Positions 7,684 through 15,986 of a DNA stretch of 23,201 nt are shown in pieces. Below the pieces are notes generated by a model. That model did not search any database, was not told the DNA's origin, and was given only the letters and a program-made list of their open reading frames with translations. The stretch spans positions 1-23,201 of IMG/VR virus record IMGVR_UViG_3300025647_000281; one strand, given 5' to 3'. The DNA is from a virus. Position 1 is the stretch's first letter. Each line of letters opens with the position of its first letter. The position numbers and the translations under genes were made by a program.

Positions 7684-9990
7684 TTAACTTATTAAATTAT
7701 CGTTAGCTTTTAAAACAGTTACTGTATTTGTTGAAGCGTTTAAACCCCAAATATAACCAGTTTCTATTTCTTCATTTTCGTTTACAAATTGTATTTTAAA
7801 ATAGTAATTAGGTATTTTTTCTAAAGAACCTTGATACATTACTTGCGTACTACTTTTAAATAAATCCAATAGCTTTTCATCTATATTGTAAGTGAATTTT
7901 ATTTCTTCAGGCAAAACTATAGCTCTATCTAAATTAGATACAACTATATCGTCATTTTCTTTATAAGATATTGGCTCATTAATAAACCAAGTTTTTAAAT
8001 TAGAATTAGCTTTAGAACTAGCATATTTTATTTTTTTACTAAGATTAGTAAATTGTTCTAAACCAGACCTTAATATCCAACCGTGTCTTAATAAGCTTCT
8101 TAAAGGTGTAAACAAAAACCCTCTATAATCTTCAGGAAATTCAATACCTTCAGGTAAAGCTTGTAATCTATCAAACCAATCTTTTTGTGTGTATTTATCT
8201 CTAGTTAATCTTTTTAAATCTAAATACCAGTTATGCAAATCTTGTGAAGTATCTTCTTTAGGATATAATCTAGCTATTTTTCTTCTTGTTAACTCTAAAC
8301 CAGTATCATCAGCTCTTATATCTGAAACTTTTAAATATTTTTTACTGCTGTTATTTATTGGCGTTGTTCTTGAAGTTTGGGTGTTCGGCTCATCAAGACC
8401 TAAAGCGTTTTCGTAATCACCTCCTTTGTTAAAGCCGGTGGTAACTCCACTAAAATAATCAGAACTAAGTGTTTTTCTTTCAACATTGCTTACTTGACCA
8501 ATTTTTATTATTATTCTATTTTGATAGAAGTAATCTAAATTTTCAACTCTAAGCTTTTGTACACCATCAACTATTTCAACACCAAAACCTACGTTAAGAG
8601 TAGAATTTAAAGACTCTAATGTTTTCTTTAAAGATAAAATCATTGCCTTATAAATCTCACTGTCTTCAGAAAAATCTCTAACCCATAAACCGCTTATTAA
8701 ACCTAATAAACCATATTCACCATCATTTTGATAATTTATTTCAGTTCTACCGAAAACCTTAGATAGTACTTTATTTTTTTCACCGGTCATTATATAAATT
8801 AATCTTTCTAAAGCATCGTGCACAAACACAAACTTCAAATCTTTAGATTGTTCAAAACTAGAGTCAACACTAACTGTTATTGTTTGGCTTCTTACTAGTA
8901 TATTAGGTTTGTTCATACTTATATTATCTGTAAGATATGTTGGACCTGGACTGAAAGCAAATATTAAACCTTCGTTATAAGCTAAATTATTATACTGGTA
9001 ATCAAAAGAAAAAGATGAGTTATACCAATCACCTATATTTCTATCTCTATCTAGAGTTCTTTGAAAAACAACTTGACTTGAAACTAAATCATATCTTGCA
9101 TCATTAAAATTCCATCTGTATTTTAACATTAAAGCTCTGTGTGTAATACCTTGAAATCCGCTTACCCCTATATCAAAAGTTATTTTACCTTTTACATTTT
9201 TTGATTCAAATGTATTTCCTTGAGTAGTTGAATCCACATAAAACATTTTTGATGCTAAATCTATATATTCACCACTAATTTGGTCTATTGATATACCAGT
9301 TATATCAGCAGTAGCCATTCTAGCTGGCCCCTCTCCTTCTTTTACAGTTAAAGGCGTAACCATAGTATACCTTGTAACTCCAGGTACATTTAGAAAAGGT
9401 ATAATCTGCCCTTCTATAGTGTATAAAACATTATCGTAAGAATTAACAGTATTTATGCTTCTACCATTTTCAATTAATTTTAAGCCTCCATGAGCAACTA
9501 ACGTTCTACCTTTTATTTCTACGCTATTTGTTTGAAGGTTTTGAATACTTATATCACCAACAGAACTAGTTCTATCAAGTTCAAATTCATCATCTTCATA
9601 AGATTCTATTATTCTTTCTAATTGATTAGAATTAAAGTTAATACTTAATATTCTATTTTTTATTTTTCTGGTTTTGTAATCAGCGAAACCTATATAATCT
9701 ATAACCCATTTTACCTGCCCGTCAACATCTTTCAATACGTATTTAGCTAAATATAAATCTGAGCCTATGCCGTAAGTTGCAAAATCAGTTTCTATATAAT
9801 CTTTAGCTTCTTTAACAAAGCCTAAAGAACCTGTAAATTCTGTAAGTATACCATGATACTTTTCATTTCTAGTATAACTTAATGAATCATCAGCCCATCC
9901 TATTGGTTCTTTTATTTTTAAACTACGTTTAGATTTTGATTTTAGTACAAATAAAACGTAATCAGATTGCTCTACTCTAATATTAGACAT
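7684..9990 (-). CDS. Tail hub/baseplate candidate (first gene after the tape measure)
   Basis: A 768-residue soluble protein directly after the tape measure, with adjacent stop and start codons. In siphoviruses this slot normally encodes the distal tail or tail-hub proteins that close the tail tube and carry the fibres. The N-terminal 120 residues (KEPIGWADDSLSYTRNEKYH, then TEFTGSLGFV and KWVIDYIGFADYKTRK) resemble the start of a protein I associate with Bacteroidetes phage tails, without a named family. The middle is beta-rich. About residues 460-620 contain mixed polar sequence with RTTPINNSSKKYLK and a basic helical section. There is no membrane segment or enzyme motif. Assignment rests on position and size. 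Confidence 0.55.
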   Translation of the reverse strand: MSNIRVEQSDYVLFVLKSKSKRSLKIKEPIGWADDSLSYTRNEKYHGILTEFTGSLGFVKEAKDYIETDFATYGIGSDLYLAKYVLKDVDGQVKWVIDYIGFADYKTRKIKNRILSINFNSNQLERIIESYEDDEFELDRTSSVGDISIQNLQTNSVEIKGRTLVAHGGLKLIENGRSINTVNSYDNVLYTIEGQIIPFLNVPGVTRYTMVTPLTVKEGEGPARMATADITGISIDQISGEYIDLASKMFYVDSTTQGNTFESKNVKGKITFDIGVSGFQGITHRALMLKYRWNFNDARYDLVSSQVVFQRTLDRDRNIGDWYNSSFSFDYQYNNLAYNEGLIFAFSPGPTYLTDNISMNKPNILVRSQTITVSVDSSFEQSKDLKFVFVHDALERLIYIMTGEKNKVLSKVFGRTEINYQNDGEYGLLGLISGLWVRDFSEDSEIYKAMILSLKKTLESLNSTLNVGFGVEIVDGVQKLRVENLDYFYQNRIIIKIGQVSNVERKTLSSDYFSGVTTGFNKGGDYENALGLDEPNTQTSRTTPINNSSKKYLKVSDIRADDTGLELTRRKIARLYPKEDTSQDLHNWYLDLKRLTRDKYTQKDWFDRLQALPEGIEFPEDYRGFLFTPLRSLLRHGWILRSGLEQFTNLSKKIKYASSKANSNLKTWFINEPISYKENDDIVVSNLDRAIVLPEEIKFTYNIDEKLLDLFKSSTQVMYQGSLEKIPNYYFKIQFVNENEEIETGYIWGLNASTNTVTVLKANDNLIS

Positions 9991-12900
9991 TTAACTCCAT
10001 TTAGATAAAGACTTTTCATAACTATCATTTCTGACGTTATTATTAAGCTTTATATTATTACTTATTTTAACTTTATCAAAACCTTTATCTATAGAAGATG
10101 TTATAGCGCTGCTTAGTTTGTTTTCATTAAAACTAGCATTAGCTCTTTGGTTTTTAATTTTAAATAAAGAAGACCTAGAAACCATGTCATCATAGTTCTT
10201 ATAAATAGTATCTCCTTTCTTAATAGGTATTACAGCGTTCTTTTTATCTGTTGAAAGTATTTTATTATTTCTTTCAATGTACTCCTTATAGCCGCCATCA
10301 TTAATCATACCAAAATGGTCTTTACTAGCATTATCTAAACCATCTTTATACTGCGGTATAGGCTCAGCTAATATAGCCGCTGTTTGTATTGCTCCTAAAG
10401 CCGCTATTAATATAGCAAAACCACTACCAGCAAATGGCCCAGCGTCACTATATGCTCTCATTATACCTTGAGCTGTAGATATAGCTACATCAGCTACAGC
10501 AAAGGCTTTTCTAGCTTTAGCTTGTTGCTGTTCTTTTTTAAGTCTTTCTTTTTCAAGCTTCTCTATCCTAGCTTCTCTATTGCGACGCAATGTTTCTTGT
10601 TGTTCTTCATCACCTTCAGCTAAAGCTATTAATTTATCGTATTTATCTTCAGTAGCTTTTATTTCAGCATTTATGTTTTCAATGCTTCTTTCAAATAAAT
10701 TATCTACTAAATCGCCTATAGCTTTATTAAACTCTTTAGCTAAATCAAGTATAAAAATAAAGTAAGCTTCCCAGTCTTCTTCGTCTTCAGGAGGAGCTGT
10801 TGGTCTACTAGCTTCTAAAGCATCTACTTGTCTTTTTAAATCATCTATGTATTCATCTGTAGCAGAACCCATTACTTTAGCTAAAAGTATTTCTGCTTTT
10901 ATTAACTCTATTTTAGTATCAATTATAGCATTCGTAGAATCAATTGCTACTTGAGCTAATTCTCTCTCTAGTTGCTTTCTATCTTCAGCTGTTTTATTTG
11001 ATTCTTCAAATTCTTTTTTAATAGCTATTATTCTCTTATCATATAGATTTTGAGTTTTATCTAAAGCTAATTTTTCTAATGTAGTTTGCGATAAAGATTC
11101 AAGTTTTTTGCCTGTATCAACTTCTATATCTATTAAGCTATTAGATAACTTTATTCTTTGAAGCTCAATATACTCGTTTCTTTCGTCTTCTAAATCATTT
11201 ATTCTTTGTATTCCTTTTTCGTAAGATAAAGTGCCATTTAACATTGACTGATTAATAGAAGCAACTTCACTTTCCATTCTTGCTTTAGAGTCTCTTTCTG
11301 AAATTTTAAATAAGTTTTGTTTTATTAATATTTCTTGATTAGCAGCTTTTCTTATAGCGTCTAATCTTATCTCTAGATTAAGTTCTTCATTATCAGCTAT
11401 TAAATTGTTATGTTCTAAACCTTTTTTAGCTATTTCATTCATTATCTCTAGATAATAATCTTTTAGCCTTCTTAATCTTCTTTGTGTTTTTTTAGTTCCT
11501 TCTTCATTTGGTGGAACTTGAACATTAGATTCTTGTATAAGCTTTTTGTATATAATAAACCTAGCTTTAGCATCTGCTAAATCATCTTCTATACCTTCAA
11601 AAGCTTCTTTAACTTCACTAGCTTTATTTATACCTAAAAATGATAATAAATCTTGATTAACTTTACCCCCAAGAAAAGATGTATTTGTTTTTTCGTCAAA
11701 TTCTTTTTTAGCCTCTAGAGCTTTATCGTATATTTTTTGTTGTCTATCATACTCTTCTTTAGCTGCTACTATACCATCTTTAGCTGTTTGTTTTGTTATA
11801 GCTATTTTTTCTTCATTATGCTTGTTAAGCTTAGTTATTAAGTCAGCTAAGTTTTGTTCAGCTATATCTTGAAGTTCTTTAGATGTAGCTTGTTCAATTT
11901 GTATTTTTGTTTCGTCTATTTGTCTTCTTAACTTTATACCTTCTAAGCCTAATTTTTTTTCAGCATCTTCATCAAGCCCATCTTCTATAAATCTTGTACT
12001 AGCTACTATTGATTTTTCTAAATCTTGGCCATAACCAGCAAACAGTTCATCTGTTGCTTTTATAGCTTGGTTAAGAACAGTTAATAAAAATCCAAAAGTT
12101 TTTCTTATTACACTATCTCCTTCTGTTACGTTTTTTATAAAACCCTGCCATGATGCTCCTAATCTATTTTGAGCTGCTGTTATTGTATCAATTCTGTCTA
12201 CTGTTTGAATATCATAAGCAATTTCTAATGCTTGAGCAAATTTAGGTAATACTTCAGCTGAAAGAACTTCTCCTTTTTTCAACATTTCATCAAGCTTAGG
12301 TATTGTAACACCTACAGCTGATGCCATTATACCCATAGCACCAGGTAATCTTTCACCTAATTGTCTACGTAGCTCTTCTGTAGTAACCTTACCTTTAGAA
12401 AGCATTTGTTCTAAAGCTAAATAAACACCTTGTAATTCATCTGTCTGTAAACCAAGAACACTAGCTGCTTTAGTCATAGACTTAAATATATTTTCAGTAT
12501 CTCTTAAAGCTAAACCTGATTCGTTAGCTGCTGCTAAAAACTTAATCCACCTATTTGTTGTAGTAACTAATTCAACACCAAAGTCTTCTGTTAACGCTAT
12601 TAAAAATCTTTCAGAATCTTTAGCTGCTTCTAAACTTCCTGTTATTTTTTCTAAAGCAAAAGAAAATGAATCAAATTGTTTTGTTGTCTCATAAACATTT
12701 TGAAGTAAATCTTTAAACAATTGAACAGCTGATATTGCCCCAAAAGCTCTTAGTATATCATTTAAAGATGAAGTGAATTTTTTATTTTCAGAAGTACCTT
12801 TACTAACTGCTTTAGAATTATTTGATGTAGCTTTAGTAGCTTTATTAGTAGCTGATGTACTTGATTGAGTTGCTTTAGCTGAAGATGTAGTTGTGTTAGC

Positions 12901-13176
12901 ATTTTTTGCTTTGGAACTAGTATTTGAATTAGTAGCTGCTGTATTAGCTGTTAGTTCTGCTGAATTTTTTTTTAGTATAGCTTCTAGGTAATTCATTTTA
13001 TTACCAACATCGCTAATCTTTGTTCTTAAGTTTGAAAAAGCATTTTCTAATTTTTCGAAGTTTTCACCTGTACTTTGAGACATGCTTTTAGATGCTTTTT
13101 TCATGTTATTTACTTCATCTATAACATTTCTTAGCTCCTGTAAAGCTTCTTGAGCGTCTAAACTTAATTTAGCCAT
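9991..13176 (-). CDS. Tape measure protein
   Basis: A 1061-residue protein that sets tail length and is threaded through the tail tube. Residues 1-75 are helical. Residues about 78-130 are a low-complexity Ser/Thr/Asn/Ala/Lys linker. Residues about 135-320 carry the conserved tape-measure domain, including FLAAANESGL near 213 and KGKVTTEELRRQLGERLPGA near 261-280. Long coiled coils fill about 390-880. Near the C-terminus are hydrophobic segments (VADVAISTAQGIMRA, then GFAILIAALGAIQTAAIL) typical of these proteins and thought to act at the host inner membrane. The protein ends with a GGYKEYIERNN and VIPIKKGDTIY tail motif. The gene overlaps the previous one by 8 nt. By the 0.15 nm per residue rule the tail would be about 160 nm. 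Confidence 0.93.
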   Translation of the reverse strand: MAKLSLDAQEALQELRNVIDEVNNMKKASKSMSQSTGENFEKLENAFSNLRTKISDVGNKMNYLEAILKKNSAELTANTAATNSNTSSKAKNANTTTSSAKATQSSTSATNKATKATSNNSKAVSKGTSENKKFTSSLNDILRAFGAISAVQLFKDLLQNVYETTKQFDSFSFALEKITGSLEAAKDSERFLIALTEDFGVELVTTTNRWIKFLAAANESGLALRDTENIFKSMTKAASVLGLQTDELQGVYLALEQMLSKGKVTTEELRRQLGERLPGAMGIMASAVGVTIPKLDEMLKKGEVLSAEVLPKFAQALEIAYDIQTVDRIDTITAAQNRLGASWQGFIKNVTEGDSVIRKTFGFLLTVLNQAIKATDELFAGYGQDLEKSIVASTRFIEDGLDEDAEKKLGLEGIKLRRQIDETKIQIEQATSKELQDIAEQNLADLITKLNKHNEEKIAITKQTAKDGIVAAKEEYDRQQKIYDKALEAKKEFDEKTNTSFLGGKVNQDLLSFLGINKASEVKEAFEGIEDDLADAKARFIIYKKLIQESNVQVPPNEEGTKKTQRRLRRLKDYYLEIMNEIAKKGLEHNNLIADNEELNLEIRLDAIRKAANQEILIKQNLFKISERDSKARMESEVASINQSMLNGTLSYEKGIQRINDLEDERNEYIELQRIKLSNSLIDIEVDTGKKLESLSQTTLEKLALDKTQNLYDKRIIAIKKEFEESNKTAEDRKQLERELAQVAIDSTNAIIDTKIELIKAEILLAKVMGSATDEYIDDLKRQVDALEASRPTAPPEDEEDWEAYFIFILDLAKEFNKAIGDLVDNLFERSIENINAEIKATEDKYDKLIALAEGDEEQQETLRRNREARIEKLEKERLKKEQQQAKARKAFAVADVAISTAQGIMRAYSDAGPFAGSGFAILIAALGAIQTAAILAEPIPQYKDGLDNASKDHFGMINDGGYKEYIERNNKILSTDKKNAVIPIKKGDTIYKNYDDMVSRSSLFKIKNQRANASFNENKLSSAITSSIDKGFDKVKISNNIKLNNNVRNDSYEKSLSKWS

Positions 13177-13786
13177 TTTGTTTTGTATTTTTTCTCTCTA
13201 AGATACTAGAGTAGTGAATAAATCTTTTTATACTATCTTCGTATATATTTATTTTATAACTAAGCGGTATTCCAACCTCTAAGCTTATACACATTTTTTC
13301 AACGTCAGTACTAGTTTCTGTTTTGCTTTTTTTATTTCCGTATTTATTTACAAAGTTTGATTTAGCTATTTTTATTTGATTTTTAATACCTAATAATCTT
13401 TTTTTTATAACTAATACTTGACTAATAACATCTTTGGCTGAATTTATTTGCCAACCTAGTTCTTTTAGTAACAATACAACTTCAAAAGAGTTAGTTTGCA
13501 TATATAATGATATACATTTATTTGTAATGTTGTATCTAAATTCTAAAAAATCAATATGAAATTTAGCTTGATATTCTTTTATTAGTTTATCATTTTTAGT
13601 TAAACCATTATATTCAGCTAATATTTTCTTAAAATGTGCGTGTAGTTTTTGATTTAAAAAATCATCTATATAGACTTTATCAATATTTTCTTTGAATAAA
13701 TATTTGTAATCATTTTCGTCTATTATTTTGAAGAAATTAAAAATTGGTAACTCAGAGCAATCTGCGTATACTTTATCTAATAACAT
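13169..13786 (-). CDS. Pre-tape-measure protein, tail assembly chaperone candidate
   Basis: A 205-residue protein without recognisable domain. It is helical and basic in the middle (QVLVIKKRLLGIKNQIKIAK), and its C-terminal part reads CISLEVGIPLSYKINIYEDS then a basic tail. It occupies the slot immediately before the tape measure and overlaps it by 8 nt. In lambda-like phages this slot encodes the T part of the G/GT tail assembly chaperones, which chaperone the tape measure. Its leader is unusual: the 36 nt before the ATG are nine perfect AAAC units and nothing else. The frame is open upstream through the repeat, as far as a TAG at 13838-13840, in the +1 frame relative to the preceding gene. 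A frameshift fusion is therefore possible. Confidence 0.6.
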   Translation of the reverse strand: MLLDKVYADCSELPIFNFFKIIDENDYKYLFKENIDKVYIDDFLNQKLHAHFKKILAEYNGLTKNDKLIKEYQAKFHIDFLEFRYNITNKCISLYMQTNSFEVVLLLKELGWQINSAKDVISQVLVIKKRLLGIKNQIKIAKSNFVNKYGNKKSKTETSTDVEKMCISLEVGIPLSYKINIYEDSIKRFIHYSSILERKNTKQNG

Positions 13787-13822
13787 GTTTGTTTGTTTGT
13801 TTGTTTGTTTGTTTGTTTGTTT
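13787..13822 (-). repeat. Perfect tetranucleotide repeat (AAAC)9 forming a gene leader
   Basis: Nine uninterrupted copies of GTTT on the plus strand (AAAC on the transcribed strand) span exactly the space between two genes. The last two bases of the upstream TAA stop are the first two bases of the first unit, and the downstream ATG follows the ninth unit directly. The repeat therefore replaces the whole ribosome-loading region. AAAC-rich leaders precede several other genes here, so it may be an unstructured translation enhancer. Slipped-strand change in copy number could tune expression. Confidence 0.95.
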
Positions 13823-14297
13823 AAAAAAAATCCATTTCTAAACCACCACTAGCTGATTCTGAATTTCTTTCTAATGAATTTATCACATCTTCTATACCAG
13901 GCTCTATCATTGTTAGAAAAATAAAGTCTTGTTCTTCTTTAGTAAAATGTAATATAGCTTCACCGTACTTACTTACAAGTGATGATGTTTTACCATCTGT
14001 AGAATTTAATATTAAGTCGTAACCTTGCATTTCAACGTAGAAACCACCGTAAAATAAACCTTCGTCTCTTAGAGTAACAAAACCGCTTCTTTTGTTCTCT
14101 TCTTTTTTCATTAGTACAGTGGAAATTTTGTATTCAGGCTCTATTAAATTGCCTGTACCATCAACACCGTGTTGATATAATCTATTTTTAACTAAGCCTA
14201 TTATTGTAGATTCATTTTTTTTTACTATTTCGCTTATTATCTCATGGAGACTTTTCTCAAAACCGTATAAATCTAAAAGATACTTTTGAAGGCTCAT
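13821..14297 (-). CDS. Virion morphogenesis-like protein between tail tube and tape measure
   Basis: A 158-residue protein. The N-terminal half is helical (FEKSLHEIISEIVKKN). A region about 40-115 follows that recalls neck, tail-completion or virion morphogenesis proteins of Bacteroidetes prophages: NRLYQHGVDGTGNLI, YKISTVLMKK, FVTLRDEGLFYGGFYVEM, then SLVSKYGEAILHFTKEEQ. I know this pattern without a firm function. Position between the tail tube and the tape measure also fits the G-type tail assembly chaperone of lambda. It follows a strong terminator by 12 nt, so it probably depends on readthrough. Its last codons GAT TTT TTT TAA sit in a T8 run (13823-13830), a possible slippery site. Confidence 0.6.
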   Translation of the reverse strand: MSLQKYLLDLYGFEKSLHEIISEIVKKNESTIIGLVKNRLYQHGVDGTGNLIEPEYKISTVLMKKEENKRSGFVTLRDEGLFYGGFYVEMQGYDLILNSTDGKTSSLVSKYGEAILHFTKEEQDFIFLTMIEPGIEDVINSLERNSESASGGLEMDFF

Positions 14298-14309
14298 TAT
14301 TTTTTATTT

Positions 14310-14343
14310 AAAAAACGCTCCCGAAATCCTACAAACGAGAGCG
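14310..14343 (-). terminator. Intrinsic terminator after the tail tube gene
   Basis: On the minus strand CGCTCTCG (14336-14343) pairs with CGGGAGCG (14316-14323), giving eight pairs with one G-U wobble. The loop is 12 nt and TTTTTT (14310-14315) follows the stem. It begins 25 nt after the stop of the tail tube candidate, in the direction of transcription. This is the only textbook Rho-independent terminator I find in the window. It fits partial termination after highly expressed capsid and tube genes, with readthrough feeding the less abundant tail-tip proteins. Confidence 0.85.
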
Positions 14344-14368
14344 CTTCTCACAATTAATCAAAAACAAC

Positions 14369-15307
14369 TTAGATGACAACCTCGTTGTTACTTAAAACGT
14401 TTCTATATAAAACGTTGTTTGAATCAGCTACTTTAGTATTTGTTCCACCGTGGAAATGCTCTACAAAAACATTTTCACCTGTGCTTACAGCTGAACTTAA
14501 AGTTAAAGTGTAATTACCAGGAGTATTTTCTACAACACCACTAATAGTAGCACTCGCTGAATTTACTGTTACAACAAAATCAACATCGTCTAAACCTTCA
14601 ACTAAAGAGCTTCTGTCCGAAGCTAAGACTACTTTAATTTCAAGTGTTGTATCAGTATTTGCAGGCAAAGTAGTAAATGAAATTTCTGTTCCATTAATTA
14701 CAGGTACTTCTTGAGGTGTAATACTCAAATCTTCAATGTGAAGAATTTCGTAATTTCTATCCCATTCCATACGGTCTAAAAACTGCATAGAAACAGCTTT
14801 CATTTCAGGGTCTCCACCTTCTACTTGACGCTTAGTCAACTCTGGCGTAACATGACCTCCTGTAAAACCTTTAAAGTTACCATTTGATTTTCTTACAATC
14901 ATCCAGTTTCCTTCGGTATCACCTATAAGCCAATCAAATCTTTTAAAAGATTCAAGCTTATCTAATTCTCTGTAAAATTCATGACCTTCTTCAAACCAAA
15001 GTTTGTATTCAGGTAATCCTTTAACATTTAATCTTTTGATAGTCTTCGCGTTTGTAGAGAAATTATCATCACCTGATAAATCTTCAAAATTAGAAGCATC
15101 AATTAAAGGTACTGCTATACCTTTCTGTACTAAAGGTCTTAAAAATGTATCATTGAATTCATCAGTTGAAAGCATTTCTGTACCTTTTATTAAACCTATA
15201 GCGTGAGCTGGAGTTCCAAATAAAGATAAACACCCAAGTTTACCTGTATTAATAGTGTCTCCAGACCCGCCACAAGCCTTTTTACTAGCAATTGTTCCTA
15301 AATCCAT
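14369..15307 (-). CDS. Major tail tube protein candidate with C-terminal Ig-like extension
   Basis: A 312-residue structural protein. Residues about 1-200 would form the tube subunit, with a cysteine-containing start (KKACGG, GKLGCLSLFG). Residues about 203-312 look like a separate beta-sandwich appended to it: EISFTTLPANTDTTLEIKV, then FVVTVNSASATISGVV and NYTLTLSSAV. Immunoglobulin-like additions of this type are known on tail tube and capsid proteins, where they decorate the virion surface. Its place after the tail terminator candidate and before the tape measure region, and the strong terminator after it, fit the most abundant tail protein. The start overlaps the stop of the preceding small gene (TAATG). 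Assignment is by context and layout, without a named motif. Confidence 0.65.
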   Translation of the reverse strand: MDLGTIASKKACGGSGDTINTGKLGCLSLFGTPAHAIGLIKGTEMLSTDEFNDTFLRPLVQKGIAVPLIDASNFEDLSGDDNFSTNAKTIKRLNVKGLPEYKLWFEEGHEFYRELDKLESFKRFDWLIGDTEGNWMIVRKSNGNFKGFTGGHVTPELTKRQVEGGDPEMKAVSMQFLDRMEWDRNYEILHIEDLSITPQEVPVINGTEISFTTLPANTDTTLEIKVVLASDRSSLVEGLDDVDFVVTVNSASATISGVVENTPGNYTLTLSSAVSTGENVFVEHFHGGTNTKVADSNNVLYRNVLSNNEVVI

Positions 15308-15465
15308 TATTTAATTCTGTTTTTAGCGGTTAAATTCTGGAAGACTTCTTTACTTAAAGTAGTGAACTTATCACCTACTTTATAAGACTTCTTTTTCTTA
15401 GTACAAGCATCAAAAGCTGATTGCACTATTCCAGAATATGTTTCTTTTTTATTATCTGTACTCAT
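15307..15465 (-). CDS. Small basic protein, 52 residues, coupled at both ends
   Basis: A complete short gene. It starts MSTDNKKETYSGIVQSAFDA, continues with CTKKKKSYKVGDKFTTL, and ends in KNRIK. Its ATG overlaps the stop of the previous gene as ATGA, and its TAA overlaps the start of the tail tube gene as TAATG. It therefore fills the space between two structural genes without a spare base. The leader contains AAAAACAATAAAACT before the ATG, like other genes here. The function is unknown. The segment SYKVGDKFTTLSKEVFQNL resembles small phage proteins in which a short strand pair precedes a helix, but I cannot name a family. Length and tight coupling argue that it is real. Confidence 0.75.
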   Translation of the reverse strand: MSTDNKKETYSGIVQSAFDACTKKKKSYKVGDKFTTLSKEVFQNLTAKNRIK

Positions 15466-15986
15466 AGTTTTATTGTTTTTAAACAAACATTATTTATTCT
15501 GCAGTTAATAATTACTTTTAAAGCATCCCATCCATCTGTAGTAAAATGCATTGAAGTCTTTTCGTCTCCACTATAATTTGGAAACTTAGTAACTTTTACA
15601 TCTCTTTTAAGATTTATAGTATTACTTTTACTCATAGCTAAAATAAAGTTATTGTATATCAAAAACAAAACTTCTTTATAGCTTGTAGTTAATCTTTCTT
15701 CATTAAGTATAGAACTATTTGTGTCAACAGCTATTATGAATTGAGCATTATTAAGAATTACTTCTGTTTTTCTATGCTCTTCAGTTACTGGGTATAATAA
15801 CCATATTAAAGGATATGGATGAAATTCATCATTTTCCTTACTTTTCAAAAAAGCGTTAAGCTCTTTTGGGTCTCCATAACCAAACGTAACTGGGAATGTA
15901 TCACCCCCAACTTCAATACCAGGTATAAAAGAAATAACCTCTTTAAACCTATCTTCTATAACTATTATCTCTTTTACAATTCCCAT
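15462..15986 (-). CDS. Tail terminator/completion protein candidate
   Basis: A 174-residue soluble protein with an alternating helix-strand pattern: FKEVISFIPGI, PLIWLLYPVTEEH near 79-91, AQFIIAVDTNSS near 101, YKEVLFLIYNNFILAM, then a final strand region (ALKVIINCRINN). It lies between the connector candidate and the tail tube candidate, which is where siphoviruses encode the protein that caps the tail tube and joins it to the head. The alpha/beta pattern suits the tail terminator fold of lambda gpU, but I see no diagnostic motif. It overlaps the upstream gene by 1 nt (TAATG) and the downstream one by 4 nt (ATGA). Confidence 0.5.
   Translation of the reverse strand: MGIVKEIIVIEDRFKEVISFIPGIEVGGDTFPVTFGYGDPKELNAFLKSKENDEFHPYPLIWLLYPVTEEHRKTEVILNNAQFIIAVDTNSSILNEERLTTSYKEVLFLIYNNFILAMSKSNTINLKRDVKVTKFPNYSGDEKTSMHFTTDGWDALKVIINCRINNVCLKTIKL

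Noticed and set aside
13787-13822. CRISPR or transposon end suggested by the repeat
   Set aside because: The units are 4 nt, contiguous and without spacers, and there are no cas genes or transposase.
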